From Helicobacter_F equorum (lineage in GTDB: Bacteria > Campylobacterota > Campylobacteria > Campylobacterales > Helicobacteraceae): DNA of 64,000 bases. Positions 34,639-44,683 of the stretch are shown here, piece by piece. A program made the position numbers and the translations under genes. Position 1 is the first letter of the stretch; every line of letters begins with the position of its first letter. The stretch spans positions 248,001-312,000 of the forward strand of contig NZ_JBHRZM010000009.1 of the NCBI RefSeq assembly GCF_042649585.1. Direction: 5' to 3'. The notes beneath the pieces are model-generated. The model saw nothing but the letters and a program-made list of their open reading frames with translations. It made no database searches and was not told where the DNA came from.

Positions 34639-34917
34639 ATGGAGTTAGATGATTTAGAGATATTTGGGAAGTCACCCTTGCAAAAATGGCATGAAATTAT
34701 TCGCAACGCATCACCTACACTTGTAGAAATGGAATTGGAGCGTTTATTGGGCGTGATTAGTCTGTATGAATTGTTTTTAGAATCTAAAGGTGTAGCGAGT
34801 GTAGATGTGCAAAAATTCTCCCTCTCACTTGATGAAGGGCAAAAGCAAGAGGTGCGCGATCTTGTAGATTCTCTTGCTATTGAATCTATGGGTAATATTT
34901 TGGGAAATCACGAGTAA
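34639..34917 (+). CDS. DUF2018 family small helical protein
   Basis: A 92-residue acidic all-helical protein, MELDDLEIFGKSPLQKWHEI..., matching the length and context of H. pylori HP0242, a knotted helical dimer of unknown role (recalled from family knowledge). TAAGGAG precedes the ATG at 34639, which decides the start over an upstream TTG. Its stop overlaps the next start by one base (TAATG). Confidence 0.82.
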   Translation: MELDDLEIFGKSPLQKWHEIIRNASPTLVEMELERLLGVISLYELFLESKGVASVDVQKFSLSLDEGQKQEVRDLVDSLAIESMGNILGNHE

Positions 34918-35297
34918 TGCGATGGTTGCTTGTCGCATTAATAATGTCTTATTTGGAGGCTACTCAACCTTTGTGGATGTGGCACAGAGATCTAATGCTT
35001 GCCAAAGAGCAAAATTATCGCGCCAAGATTGTTTTAGAGCAAACCCAAAAACCATTCAGTATGCGTTGGACTTTGTATAAAAATTATGGATTAGTGATGC
35101 ATATAGCATATGATAGTTTCCGTTATCAAGTGATTTTGTATCGCGATTATCAGCGCAGTGATTTTGTGCTAGATTTGGGGAATGCCGAGCAAAGCCCAAA
35201 ATTACATATTTTTTTTAAGGATTTTTCGGACAAAAAGGCTTTGTTACATCTTTATATAGAAGGTAATGGTGCAAGTGTGGTTGAAGAAAATCTATAA
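34917..35297 (+). CDS. conserved hypothetical protein, exported or membrane-anchored
   Basis: A 126-residue protein with an N-terminal hydrophobic stretch (MRWLLVALIMSYLEA) that may be a signal peptide, followed by a beta-rich domain. No family motif is recognised. The position between DUF2018 and a polyprenyl synthase matches a hypothetical gene at the same place in H. pylori. Confidence 0.75.
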   Translation: MRWLLVALIMSYLEATQPLWMWHRDLMLAKEQNYRAKIVLEQTQKPFSMRWTLYKNYGLVMHIAYDSFRYQVILYRDYQRSDFVLDLGNAEQSPKLHIFFKDFSDKKALLHLYIEGNGASVVEENL

Positions 35298-35306
35298 AGG
35301 GGAGCA

Positions 35307-36221
35307 ATGCAAGATTTTGATATGGTAAGATTACGGATTCTAGGATATATGCAAGAGTATATCGCGGATTGTCGCAATGAGATCATAAGCGAACTTTTTG
35401 GTAAAACGAGTCAGGGTAAGATGTTGCGATCTAAACTCCTTTTGGCAGTGAGTGGCATAAATGAGGAGGCACTCAGGTTATGTGCAATTATCGAGCTTAT
35501 TCAAAATGCATCGCTTTTGCATGATGATGTAATCGATAATGCCAATATGCGGCGCAAATCCCCATCGCTTAACGCACTTTTTGGAAATAAAAACGCTATT
35601 ATGCTTGGCGATGTATTGTATGCAAAGGCATTTTTTGAACTTAGTGCTTATGAGAGCGCTATCGCAAAAAGCGTGTCAGATTCTGTGTGTAGGCTTGCTA
35701 TTGGAGAGATTGAAGATGTCTTTATGGCACAAAGCTTTAATACCGATATAACACGATATTTGCAAATGTGTGAGCTAAAGACAGCCGCTCTTATCGCTAC
35801 AAGTGCAGAATGTGGGGCATTATTGGCTAAATTAGATTCACAAAAATATAGAGCATATGGCAATAACCTTGGCATTGCATTTCAGATTATTGATGATGTG
35901 CTTGATATTACACAAGATTCAGAGGTTTTGGGCAAACCCGCAATGAGTGATTTTAGTGAGGGTAAAACCACACTTCCTTATATATATCTCTATGAGCGTG
36001 CAAATGAAGCACAAAGACAAGAGTTATTGACGCTTTTTCGCACGCCACTTTCCCAAGATAGGATAGCATGGCTACGAGAACATCTCTATATGTATGATTG
36101 CATACAGGATAGTATCACTAAGGCACGCGAATATGCCTTTTGTGCATTAGATTCTATACAAGGCGAGAATAATGCACACCTTCAAGAGGTTATAGAAAAT
36201 ATGATAGAAAGAGAGTTTTGA
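35307..36221 (+). CDS. polyprenyl diphosphate synthase
   Basis: A 304-residue trans-prenyltransferase making isoprenoid diphosphates for quinones or other lipids. The first aspartate-rich motif is LLHDDVIDNANMRR and the second is FQIIDDVLDITQD. Chain length cannot be decided here; homologues in this position are octaprenyl/farnesyl-type enzymes. GGGGAG precedes the ATG. The stop overlaps the hemA start (TGATG). Confidence 0.9.
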   Translation: MQDFDMVRLRILGYMQEYIADCRNEIISELFGKTSQGKMLRSKLLLAVSGINEEALRLCAIIELIQNASLLHDDVIDNANMRRKSPSLNALFGNKNAIMLGDVLYAKAFFELSAYESAIAKSVSDSVCRLAIGEIEDVFMAQSFNTDITRYLQMCELKTAALIATSAECGALLAKLDSQKYRAYGNNLGIAFQIIDDVLDITQDSEVLGKPAMSDFSEGKTTLPYIYLYERANEAQRQELLTLFRTPLSQDRIAWLREHLYMYDCIQDSITKAREYAFCALDSIQGENNAHLQEVIENMIEREF

Positions 36222-37570
36222 TGCAAGAACAACGAGAGACACAATACCTTGTTATAAGCTTTTCGCATAAACATATGGATCTGACATTGCGAGAAAAATT
36301 GGCGTTTGGCGATGAAGAAAAGCTCACATTTTTACGCAAGCTTTGTGAGTGCGAGGCGATTAAAGAGGCGATGTTACTTTCTACTTGCAATCGTGTGGAA
36401 GTGTATGCGAGTGCGTTGGATACCAAAGTAGCGCGTGAGTATATTTTGGAGAATCTAGAGTCTTATAAGTGTATTCCTATTGCAATACTTAGAGAATGTG
36501 CGGATATACGCCTTAATCAATATGCTATTTATCATACCTTTAGTGTGGCTTCAAGTCTCGATAGTCTTGTGGTGGGAGAGACACAAATTACAGGGCAACT
36601 CAAAGATGCCTATAGATTTGCGTATGAAAATTTGTGTTGTGCCAAAGATATAACGCGTCTTATGCATTATGCGTTCAAATGTGCCGCGAGAGTGCGTAAT
36701 AGCGTGGATATTTCCTCTAGCCATACATCTGTAGCTGGAGCGGCGATTCATATGCTTGTAGCTAAATTTTCGCAATATGGCGAAAGTTTAGATTCTAAAG
36801 AAGTAGTAGTGTTGGGTGCTGGTGAAATGGCGATTCTCGCCTTAAAGCACCTTGCAAAATATGACACAAAGATTACGCTTATAAATCGTAGTTTGCAAAA
36901 TGCTCAAAGCATAGTGGAAAATTTTGCACAAGAAGTTGCGTGCAAAGTAGAAATAAAGCCCTTTAGCCAACTTCAAGAAGTGCTGGATCGTGCGGATGTG
37001 TTAGTGAGTGCTACAGGTGCACCTCATAGTGTGATTAGTGCAGAAATGATACGCCCAAGCATGCATAAGCGCGTATGGTTTGACCTCGCGGTGCCAAGAG
37101 ACATAGAAGAAGTGCAAATAGAGAATCTAGAGATTTATAAGGTTGATGATTTGCAAGAGATTGTTACCAAAAACAAACAGCAACGCCAAGAAAATGCAAA
37201 AGATGGTTATGAGATTGTTGAGCAATATACACAGGAGTTTTTTAAGTGGCTGCAGACTTTGGGTGTGGATCCTATCATCAAGCATATGCGCTTACTAGCT
37301 AAAGATTCTAGCTTCAAAGAACTTGATAAGGCAATTAAAAAGGGCTTTTTGCCTAGTGAGTATCGCCAAAATGTCGAGAAAATCTTACATAATGCGTTTA
37401 ATACATTTTTACATAAGCCCACGATACGCATAAAAGAAGCTGGAGAAAGCATCAATTCTGATCCCATTATCGAGGCAGTAAAGAGTATTTTTGATATCAA
37501 TGATGAAATTGTAATGCTCAATAAATACACATGTGAGGAATATTTCACAGAATCTAAAAATACAAAGTAA
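36221..37570 (+). CDS. hemA: glutamyl-tRNA reductase
   Basis: First committed enzyme of C5-pathway heme synthesis. The 449-residue protein has the catalytic cysteine in LLSTCNRVEVY (Cys56), VVGETQITGQLKDAY and the NADPH-binding VVVLGAGEMAILALKHL. The ATG at 36221 is preferred to the in-frame TTG at 36218. Confidence 0.95.
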   Translation: MQEQRETQYLVISFSHKHMDLTLREKLAFGDEEKLTFLRKLCECEAIKEAMLLSTCNRVEVYASALDTKVAREYILENLESYKCIPIAILRECADIRLNQYAIYHTFSVASSLDSLVVGETQITGQLKDAYRFAYENLCCAKDITRLMHYAFKCAARVRNSVDISSSHTSVAGAAIHMLVAKFSQYGESLDSKEVVVLGAGEMAILALKHLAKYDTKITLINRSLQNAQSIVENFAQEVACKVEIKPFSQLQEVLDRADVLVSATGAPHSVISAEMIRPSMHKRVWFDLAVPRDIEEVQIENLEIYKVDDLQEIVTKNKQQRQENAKDGYEIVEQYTQEFFKWLQTLGVDPIIKHMRLLAKDSSFKELDKAIKKGFLPSEYRQNVEKILHNAFNTFLHKPTIRIKEAGESINSDPIIEAVKSIFDINDEIVMLNKYTCEEYFTESKNTK

Positions 37571-37587
37571 TCTTTTCAGGAGTCAAT

Positions 37588-39372
37588 ATGCGATTTTCAC
37601 AGATTTTTGCCCCCACACTCAAAGAGATACCAAAAGATGCTATTTTAGTTAGTCATCAGCTTTTGCTTAGGGCTGGATATATTCAGCAAGTAGGTAGTGG
37701 GATTTATAATTTTTTGCCATTAGGTAAAAAAATGCTTGATGCGATTCGTGCCGTTATCAAAGAAGAAATGGATAAAATTGGCGCTCAAGAGATTCTCATG
37801 GGCTTTGTTACACCTGCAGAATTGTGGCAAGAAAGTGGGCGCTATAATCAATATGGTAAAGAACTTTTGCGCTTACAAGATAGAAAAGATAATGAGTTTG
37901 TGCTAGGACCCACACACGAAGAAATGGTAACACACATCGCACGATCATTTATCAAAAGCTACAAGCAACTACCTTTGCATGTGTATCAGATTCACACAAA
38001 ATTTCGTGATGAGGCTAGACCGAGATTTGGGCTTATGCGCGCACGAGAATTTGTCATGAAAGATGGCTATAGCTTTCATAGTAGCTATGAGGATTTGGAT
38101 CGAGAATTTAGAGAGGTTGAGCAAGCATATAGGCGTATTTGTGAGCGATTGGGATTAGAGTATAAAGTCGTAGAGGCAGATAGTGGCGCTATTGGCGGTA
38201 GTGGTAGCAAGGAATTTATGGTGTTGGCAAATTGCGGTGAAGATACGCTTGTAGTGTGTAAAAATTGTGAGTATGGTGCAAATCTTGAAGCCGCTAAGCG
38301 CAAAAGTAGGCAAGCACCAAATGATGAAGGAAAATATGGTGCTCAAGCCCCAAAGGCAACATTTTGTGAGTTTTTAACACCAGACACCAAGACGATAGAA
38401 TCTTTATGTGATTTTTTTAAGATTCATCCATTTTTTACTATAAAAGCTGTAGTCAAAAAAGCCTTAAGAGAATCTAGTAATGCAGATGACAAAGCCACGA
38501 AAGATAATGCAAGTGAAGTGGTGGTATTTTTTGTGCGTGGAGATGATGAGTGCGAGGAGACAAAGGCGCTAAACGCACTCAATGCACTTGGTGTAGCACA
38601 CTATAGTGGCTTAGAAGATGCACCACAAGCACTCTTAGAATCTACAGGGCTTCAGGCAGGATTTATAGGACCTATAGGGCTTAATGGTGTGCGTTATATA
38701 CTTGATGAGAGTTTGCGAGAGGCTAAGGATATGATTGTTGGAGCAAACAAAAAGGATTATCATATAGTAGGAGTTGCCTTTAATGAATTTGATGAATTGC
38801 ACAATGCACATTATGCAGATATCATCAAGGTAAAAGAGGGCGATGAATGTCCACATTGTGGATGTGGATTGCAGTATGCTAAAGGCATAGAGATTGGGCA
38901 TATTTTTAAACTTGGTGAGAAATATTCTGCATCTATGAATGCAACATTTTTAGATTATATGGGAAAAGCTCGTAACCTTATTATGGGTTGTTATGGGATT
39001 GGTGTTACACGTTTGCTTCCAGCAATTTTAGAGCAAAAAAGCGATGAATTTGGTTGTGTATGGGGCGAAGGTGTGAGAATCTTTGATATTGTGATTATTG
39101 TTTCAAATATGAAAGATAACGATCAAATGTCTTATGCATTGGAGCTTTATAAAAAACTTAAAGATTGTGGCGTTGATGTTGTGCTTGATGATCGAGATGA
39201 GCGCTTTGGTTTTAAAATGAAAGATTTTGAGCTTATAGGGTTTTATCAAGCGCTTATTGTTGGTAAAACTCTTGGTGAAGGCAAGGTAGAGCTTATCAAG
39301 CGTGAAGGACGAAAAAGACAGATTATTGAGGCGACACAGGCATTAGATGTGATCCTCAATGCAAACTCATAA
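37588..39372 (+). CDS. proS: prolyl-tRNA synthetase
   Basis: Class II synthetase of the bacterial type, 594 residues. Motif 1 follows GSGIYNFLPLGKKML; motif 2 is FRDEARPRFGLMRAREFVMKD; an INS editing insertion spans roughly residues 225-400; and motif 3 is GCYGIGVTRLLPAILEQ. A C-terminal anticodon-binding domain completes it. It follows hemA by 17 bases. Confidence 0.96.
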   Translation: MRFSQIFAPTLKEIPKDAILVSHQLLLRAGYIQQVGSGIYNFLPLGKKMLDAIRAVIKEEMDKIGAQEILMGFVTPAELWQESGRYNQYGKELLRLQDRKDNEFVLGPTHEEMVTHIARSFIKSYKQLPLHVYQIHTKFRDEARPRFGLMRAREFVMKDGYSFHSSYEDLDREFREVEQAYRRICERLGLEYKVVEADSGAIGGSGSKEFMVLANCGEDTLVVCKNCEYGANLEAAKRKSRQAPNDEGKYGAQAPKATFCEFLTPDTKTIESLCDFFKIHPFFTIKAVVKKALRESSNADDKATKDNASEVVVFFVRGDDECEETKALNALNALGVAHYSGLEDAPQALLESTGLQAGFIGPIGLNGVRYILDESLREAKDMIVGANKKDYHIVGVAFNEFDELHNAHYADIIKVKEGDECPHCGCGLQYAKGIEIGHIFKLGEKYSASMNATFLDYMGKARNLIMGCYGIGVTRLLPAILEQKSDEFGCVWGEGVRIFDIVIIVSNMKDNDQMSYALELYKKLKDCGVDVVLDDRDERFGFKMKDFELIGFYQALIVGKTLGEGKVELIKREGRKRQIIEATQALDVILNANS

Positions 39373-39384
39373 TAAGGAGCTAGA

Positions 39385-40338
39385 ATGCCAAATAAACTCA
39401 TCATTGGAACGAGGGGTAGTGCATTAGCCTTATGGCAAGCAGAACATATCAAAAAGCGATTGTTGCTTGAGCATGGAGTAGAATCTGAATTAAAAATCAT
39501 TAGAACTAAGGGCGATAAGATTCTTGATGTGCCATTAGCAAAAATCGGTGGCAAAGGACTTTTTACCAAAGAGCTTGAAGAGATGTTACTTGAGGGATCT
39601 ATTGACATAGCGGTGCATAGCCTCAAAGATGTGCCTGTAGAGTTAGAGAGTGGGCTAGAGCTCACAGCAATTACCAAAAGAGTTAGTTTTGAGGATTGTT
39701 TTTTGAGTATGCGATATGCAGGTATTGATGATTTGCCTCAAAATGCAAGAGTTGGGACGACTTCTTTGCGAAGATCGATGCAATTAAAGTTATTGCGTAG
39801 GGATTTGGACACACTTTCTTTACGAGGAAATGTGCAAACACGCCTACAAAAATTAAAAGATGGTGAGTTTGATGCGATCATTTTGGCAAAAGCGGCTTTG
39901 GAGCGTTTGGAGATAGATACCAAGCAGATCACATATATAAAGCCTTTGTCATTTATGATACCAGCAATGGGGCAAGGGGCGCTTGGTATAGAGTGTGCGA
40001 GTAAGAATGTCAATGTAGTGCGATATGCACAGCAATTACAAGATGAAGAGAGTGTAATTTGCTGTAGTGCGGAGCGAGAGTTTATTCGTGCATTAGATGG
40101 TGGTTGTCAAGTGCCTATAGGTGTGCATGCACGTAAAGAATCTACACAACTAGTGTTAGAAGCAATTTTAGGCTTGCCAGATGGGAGCGCAAGTATCCAT
40201 TCAACGCTTATGTGTGTGTTAGATTCTCATCCAGAGATTGCGCTTATTAGTGCCAAAAATCTTGGTTTGCATTTGGCACAGAAATTTATTGCAAATGGAG
40301 CCAAAGAGCTTTTAGAACAAGCTTATAAAATGATTTAG
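39385..40338 (+). CDS. hemC: porphobilinogen deaminase (hydroxymethylbilane synthase)
   Basis: A 317-residue heme-pathway enzyme with IGTRGSALALWQAEHIK, IDIAVHSLKDVPVEL, VGTTSLRRSMQL and the dipyrromethane-cofactor cysteine in LDGGCQVPIGVHA. It ends the heme/proS block, and a 66-base gap separates it from gyrA. Confidence 0.96.
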   Translation: MPNKLIIGTRGSALALWQAEHIKKRLLLEHGVESELKIIRTKGDKILDVPLAKIGGKGLFTKELEEMLLEGSIDIAVHSLKDVPVELESGLELTAITKRVSFEDCFLSMRYAGIDDLPQNARVGTTSLRRSMQLKLLRRDLDTLSLRGNVQTRLQKLKDGEFDAIILAKAALERLEIDTKQITYIKPLSFMIPAMGQGALGIECASKNVNVVRYAQQLQDEESVICCSAEREFIRALDGGCQVPIGVHARKESTQLVLEAILGLPDGSASIHSTLMCVLDSHPEIALISAKNLGLHLAQKFIANGAKELLEQAYKMI

Positions 40339-40404
40339 GGAATAATGCTTTCTTTAGACATTTTGCTATACAATGCCTAAAAATTATATTTGGAGTTTGG
40401 AATT

Positions 40405-42870
40405 ATGGAAAATTTGCTAGAGCATGGAAATATCACAGATATTCGTATCGATGACAGCATAAAGGAAAGTTATCTTGATTATTCTATGAGTGTGATTGTA
40501 GGGCGTGCGTTGCCTGATGCCAAAGATGGCTTAAAACCAGTGCATAGAAGAATCTTGTATGCTATGCATGAATTAGGTGTTACCTCACGAAAGCCCTATA
40601 AAAAAAGTGCAAGGATTGTGGGTGATGTGATTGGTAAGTATCATCCTCATGGGGATTCTGCGGTATATGATGCGCTAGTGCGAATGGCACAAGATTTTTC
40701 TATGCGTTTGGAGCTTGTCGATGGGCAGGGAAATTTTGGTTCTATTGATGGCGATAGTGCGGCGGCAATGCGTTATACAGAAGCGCGTATGACAGCAGCA
40801 AGTGAGGAAATGCTCCGCGATATAGAAAAAGAAACGGTGGAATTTGTAGGCAACTATGATGACACACTTACTGAACCCTTGATTTTACCCACACGTATTC
40901 CTAATCTTCTCGTGAATGGATCAAGTGGTATTGCTGTGGGTATGGCGACTTCTATCCCTCCACATAGACTTGATGAGATTGTCGATGCATTATTATATCT
41001 TTTGGATATACCTGAAGCCCAAACACAAGATCTCTTATCCATTGTGCAAGGACCAGATTTCCCTACAGGAGGGATAATCTATGGCAAACAAGGTATCACA
41101 GAAGCTTATTGCACAGGTCGTGGACGAGTAAAGGTGCGTGCCAAGACACATATTGAACATACCAAAACAAAAGAAGTTATTGTCATTGATGAGGTGCCCT
41201 ATCAAGTCAATAAGGCAAAACTTGTAGAGCAAATTAGTGAGCTTGCAAAAGAAAAAGTGATTGAGGGTATCTCGGAAGTGCGTGATGAATCTGATAGAGA
41301 GGGAATTCGTGTAGTGATCGAACTTAAGCGTGAAGCGATGAGTGAGATTGTGCTTAACCATCTTTTTAAATCCACGACAATGGAAAGCACATTTGGGATT
41401 ATTCTTCTTGCTATCCATAACAAAGAACCAAAGATTTTTACACTTTTAGAGCTTTTGGAGATTTTTATTGCGCACCGCAAGACAATTATTATTCGTCGTA
41501 GTATTTTTGAGCTCGAAAAAGCTAGGGCTAGAGCTCATATTTTAGAGGGTCTTACAATTGCACTTGATCACATTGATGAGGTGATTGCGACAATTCGTGC
41601 AAGCGCAGATACAGAAAATGCAAAAAATGCTTTGGTAGAAAAGTTTAGTCTTTCTGAATTGCAAGCTAAAGCCATTTTGGAAATGCGTTTGCAACGCCTC
41701 ACAGGGTTAGAGCGTGATAAGATTGCGAGCGAATATGCACAGCTTTTAGAAGAGATTGCAAGTTTAGAATCTATTTTGCGTAGTGAAGAGAAATTAAAAG
41801 AAATCATTAAAGAAGAGCTTATAGAGATTAAACAAAAATTTAGCACACCACGCAAGACACAGATTGAAGAAGATTATGATGCCATAGATGTAGAAGATTT
41901 AATTCCAAATGAAAAAGTTGTGGTTACTATGAGTCATAGAGGCTATGTCAAGCGTGTCCAGCTCAAGACATATGAAAAACAAAATCGTGGTGGCAAAGGC
42001 AAAATAAGTGGAAATACACACGATGATGACTTTATAGAATCTTTTTTTGTTGCAAATGCGCATGATACGATTATGTTTGTTACCAACAAGGGACAATTAT
42101 ATTGGCTCAAGGTGTATAAGATTCCAGAGGCAGGGAGAACAGCCATTGGCAAGGCAGTGGTTAATCTTGTCAATATACAACCTGATGAAAAGATTATGGC
42201 AACTATTACGACAACAGATTTTAATGCGGATAAATCTCTTGTCTTTTTCACAAAAAATGGTATTGTCAAACGCACAAACCTAAGCGAATACGGAAATGTG
42301 CGTAGTGTGGGAGTGAGGGCGATCAATCTTGATGAGAATGATGAACTTGTGGGTGCAAATATCATCACACCTAGCGTCAAGGAGCTTTTTATTGCCACAT
42401 ATCAAGGTATGTGTATTCGATTTTGTGTCGATGATGTGCGTGAGATTGGGCGCGTGAGCAGAGGGGTAACAGGGATTAGGTTTAAGGCTAATGAGGATTT
42501 TGTCGTGGGAGCTACGACGATTTATAATGACAATGATAAGCTTTTAACCGTGAGTGAGCAGGGTATCGGTAAGCAAACAATCGCTGGAGAATATAGACTG
42601 CAAACTCGCGGTGGTAAGGGCGTGATTGTGATGAAACTCACACCAAAAACCGGAAAACTTGTAAGTGTCGTGAATGTTAATGATGAAGATATGGATTTGA
42701 TGGTGCTTACAAGTTCTGGAAAAATGATTAGGGTTGATACAGAAGCAATCCGCGAGGCTGGGCGCAATACAAGTGGGGTGAAAATTGTTAATGTCGGTAA
42801 TGACAAGGTGGCTTATGCCAATAAATGCCCTAAACAAAAACAAGAAGATGAGCAGCCAATAGGTGAATAA
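40405..42870 (+). CDS. gyrA: DNA gyrase subunit A
   Basis: An 821-residue type II topoisomerase subunit. The catalytic tyrosine is Tyr124 in AAMRYTEARM. The quinolone-resistance region reads HPHGDSAVYDALVRMAQ with Ser85 and Asp89, the drug-sensitive type. The C-terminal beta-pinwheel has several GxK/R repeats and a GyrA-box-like stretch (QNRGGKGKISG). The ATG at 40405 has TTGGAG upstream and is preferred to TTG at 40390. Confidence 0.97.
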   Translation: MENLLEHGNITDIRIDDSIKESYLDYSMSVIVGRALPDAKDGLKPVHRRILYAMHELGVTSRKPYKKSARIVGDVIGKYHPHGDSAVYDALVRMAQDFSMRLELVDGQGNFGSIDGDSAAAMRYTEARMTAASEEMLRDIEKETVEFVGNYDDTLTEPLILPTRIPNLLVNGSSGIAVGMATSIPPHRLDEIVDALLYLLDIPEAQTQDLLSIVQGPDFPTGGIIYGKQGITEAYCTGRGRVKVRAKTHIEHTKTKEVIVIDEVPYQVNKAKLVEQISELAKEKVIEGISEVRDESDREGIRVVIELKREAMSEIVLNHLFKSTTMESTFGIILLAIHNKEPKIFTLLELLEIFIAHRKTIIIRRSIFELEKARARAHILEGLTIALDHIDEVIATIRASADTENAKNALVEKFSLSELQAKAILEMRLQRLTGLERDKIASEYAQLLEEIASLESILRSEEKLKEIIKEELIEIKQKFSTPRKTQIEEDYDAIDVEDLIPNEKVVVTMSHRGYVKRVQLKTYEKQNRGGKGKISGNTHDDDFIESFFVANAHDTIMFVTNKGQLYWLKVYKIPEAGRTAIGKAVVNLVNIQPDEKIMATITTTDFNADKSLVFFTKNGIVKRTNLSEYGNVRSVGVRAINLDENDELVGANIITPSVKELFIATYQGMCIRFCVDDVREIGRVSRGVTGIRFKANEDFVVGATTIYNDNDKLLTVSEQGIGKQTIAGEYRLQTRGGKGVIVMKLTPKTGKLVSVVNVNDEDMDLMVLTSSGKMIRVDTEAIREAGRNTSGVKIVNVGNDKVAYANKCPKQKQEDEQPIGE

Positions 42871-42938
42871 CATCTCTTGTAAGAAATTCAGGGGATTATG
42901 TAGAGAATCTTGATATATTTTACGTTTAAGGAGTGACA

Positions 42939-44596
42939 ATGAAATATGTAGTTCGGGGGGGGGGGGCAATAACAAGATAATATATCCTCTCTACGGAATT
43001 TTGATAGAGAGTGTATTTTGGTTACTAGTTGTAGGTTATGCGATTTTAGTAGCTTCTTGGGCTACTTTTAGTGTTATTGATGATCATACTTTTATTAAGA
43101 CTCTCTTTATAGGTGAATATATTCCATTTTTTATTCACGCAGATATTGGGCGGTTTTATCCGCTTGATGGACAAGAGTGGAATGTTTTGAGTTATTTGTT
43201 TTCTCCAAATGCAAAGATTTTTTATGCCTTTAATGCTTTGTGTCTGATTGTTGTTGTATGGTGTTTACGATATGCATTGCTACGATTTGTATTTTCATAT
43301 ACACGATCTTTATATGCTCGATATGTGGTATATGGATTTATTTTGCTCTGTATCTTTTCTCCCGCATTTATTACTGCTTGGCTTAGATTATTTGTGCCAG
43401 AGCGTATGGAGTTTGTATTTTTTAGTCTTTTTTTGGCATGTTATATGTATGTAGTGTATGCACACACAAACATTAAGTCTTGGATTGTTTTAGTTTTGGG
43501 TGTGGTTTGTGCAAATCTTGCATTATATTATAAAGAAACAGCATTTGTAATGCTCGGCATTTTTGGTTTTGTGCATTGTATTTTGAGTTATAAGCAATCA
43601 CTCCGAATTCATAAAGTTTTTGATATAGCCATTGTGATAAGTAGTGTGGTGTGGTTACTTGTCTATGTAATAGTCGTAGTAACACACAAACACACTGCAG
43701 GATCATACGGTGATACGCCATATAATCAACTCTTTGTTATGGCAAAAGTTGTTTTTACTTATATCTTACAAGAACCTTTTTTGTTTGTTGCAGTGCCACT
43801 TTTTGTGTTGTGTAGAATCTTTATGGTGTTATCCAAAAAATCTCCATATATCCCACTTCTTGATGCAAGTTTGGTGGGAGCATTAGCCTTGTGTGTCGAG
43901 TATATTGTGCTTAAGATTGGCGATACGCATTATCCACTTCCTGCCTATATTTTTGGGCTTGTTGGGCTTATGGGTATGGGTATGTATTATTGGAGACAAC
44001 GCATTATAAGGGTTATTTATATAGTTTGCTTGGTATTGTATATAAGCAATAGTCTTTTTGTGAGTGCATATCAATTTGCCTTCTATAAGGTTGTGCCAAA
44101 CAACTTTCAAGATACCTTAGGATTTTTGAGTGCTTATACTAAACAACATCCAAATACGCATATGTATTTAGAGGGTGTCAATCGTGCTTCTGGCGTAGAG
44201 GTGTATCACAGCTTTGGATCATGGCTTAAGTTTTATGGGGCGGAGGATTTTGATTTATACTCTGATATAGAAATAGATAATATCCTTTTAGGAAAAGAAA
44301 ATCTTAATAGTCCATATAGTGTTTTTAGGAGTAATGCTACTGTGCCTAAGCAAAGTGGTGACATTGTGGTCTTTACGCCTTATACATTCTTAAATATTAC
44401 ACAAGAAAAACTCAAGGAATTTGAGCAACATTATGAGCTTTTACATATAAGCGATTTTGGTTATGAGATTCCACGGCTTGGTATAAAGGCTTTTATCAAA
44501 GAATTTGTGCGTAACAAGGGAGTTCAAGGTGAAGTCGTGTTAAATCAGAATACATATGGATTACCTTTGTATTTTTATGTCTATAAGGTGCGTTAA
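42939..44596 (+). CDS. polytopic membrane protein, possibly a GT-C glycosyltransferase, phase-variable and out of frame here
   Basis: The open part (from TTG 43001) encodes 531 residues with about a dozen hydrophobic segments and a soluble C-terminal domain (about residue 375 on). The layout, including a charged first loop (FIHADIGRFYPLDGQEW) and a YKE motif in a membrane region, recalls GT-C glycosyltransferases, but no specific family is recognised. The real start is probably ATG 42939, which has AAGGAG at ideal spacing. From it the frame crosses a G12 tract and stops at 42978-42980 after 13 codons. With 10 or 13 G it would join the long frame, giving about 550 residues. Confidence 0.72.
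42955..42966 (+). repeat. poly-G tract (G12) inside the 5' coding region
   Basis: Twelve consecutive G begin 16 bases after the A of the ATG at 42939. Tract length sets the reading frame of the membrane protein gene: 12 is off, 10 or 13 is on. It is the longest homopolymer I see in the window. Confidence 0.95.
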
Positions 44597-44621
44597 TTGC
44601 CATAGAATCTAGAATTTTCTC

Positions 44622-44652
44622 TTGACTTAGAGTAGCTCTCATCTTTTATAAT
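44622..44652 (+). promoter_or_regulatory. promoter of the alcohol dehydrogenase gene
   Basis: TTGACT (44622-44627) and TATAAT (44647-44652) are separated by 19 bases and lie 32 bases before the start codon. The match to both sigma-70 boxes is good although the spacing is slightly long. Confidence 0.5.
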
Positions 44653-44683
44653 TACATTTTTATTTTTTATCTAAGGAGATGAG

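Noticed and set aside
42544..42975. 143-codon minus-strand open frame across the end of gyrA and the poly-G tract
   Set aside because: It is antisense to gyrA, has no ribosome site and a biased composition created by the opposite strand, so it is a shadow frame.
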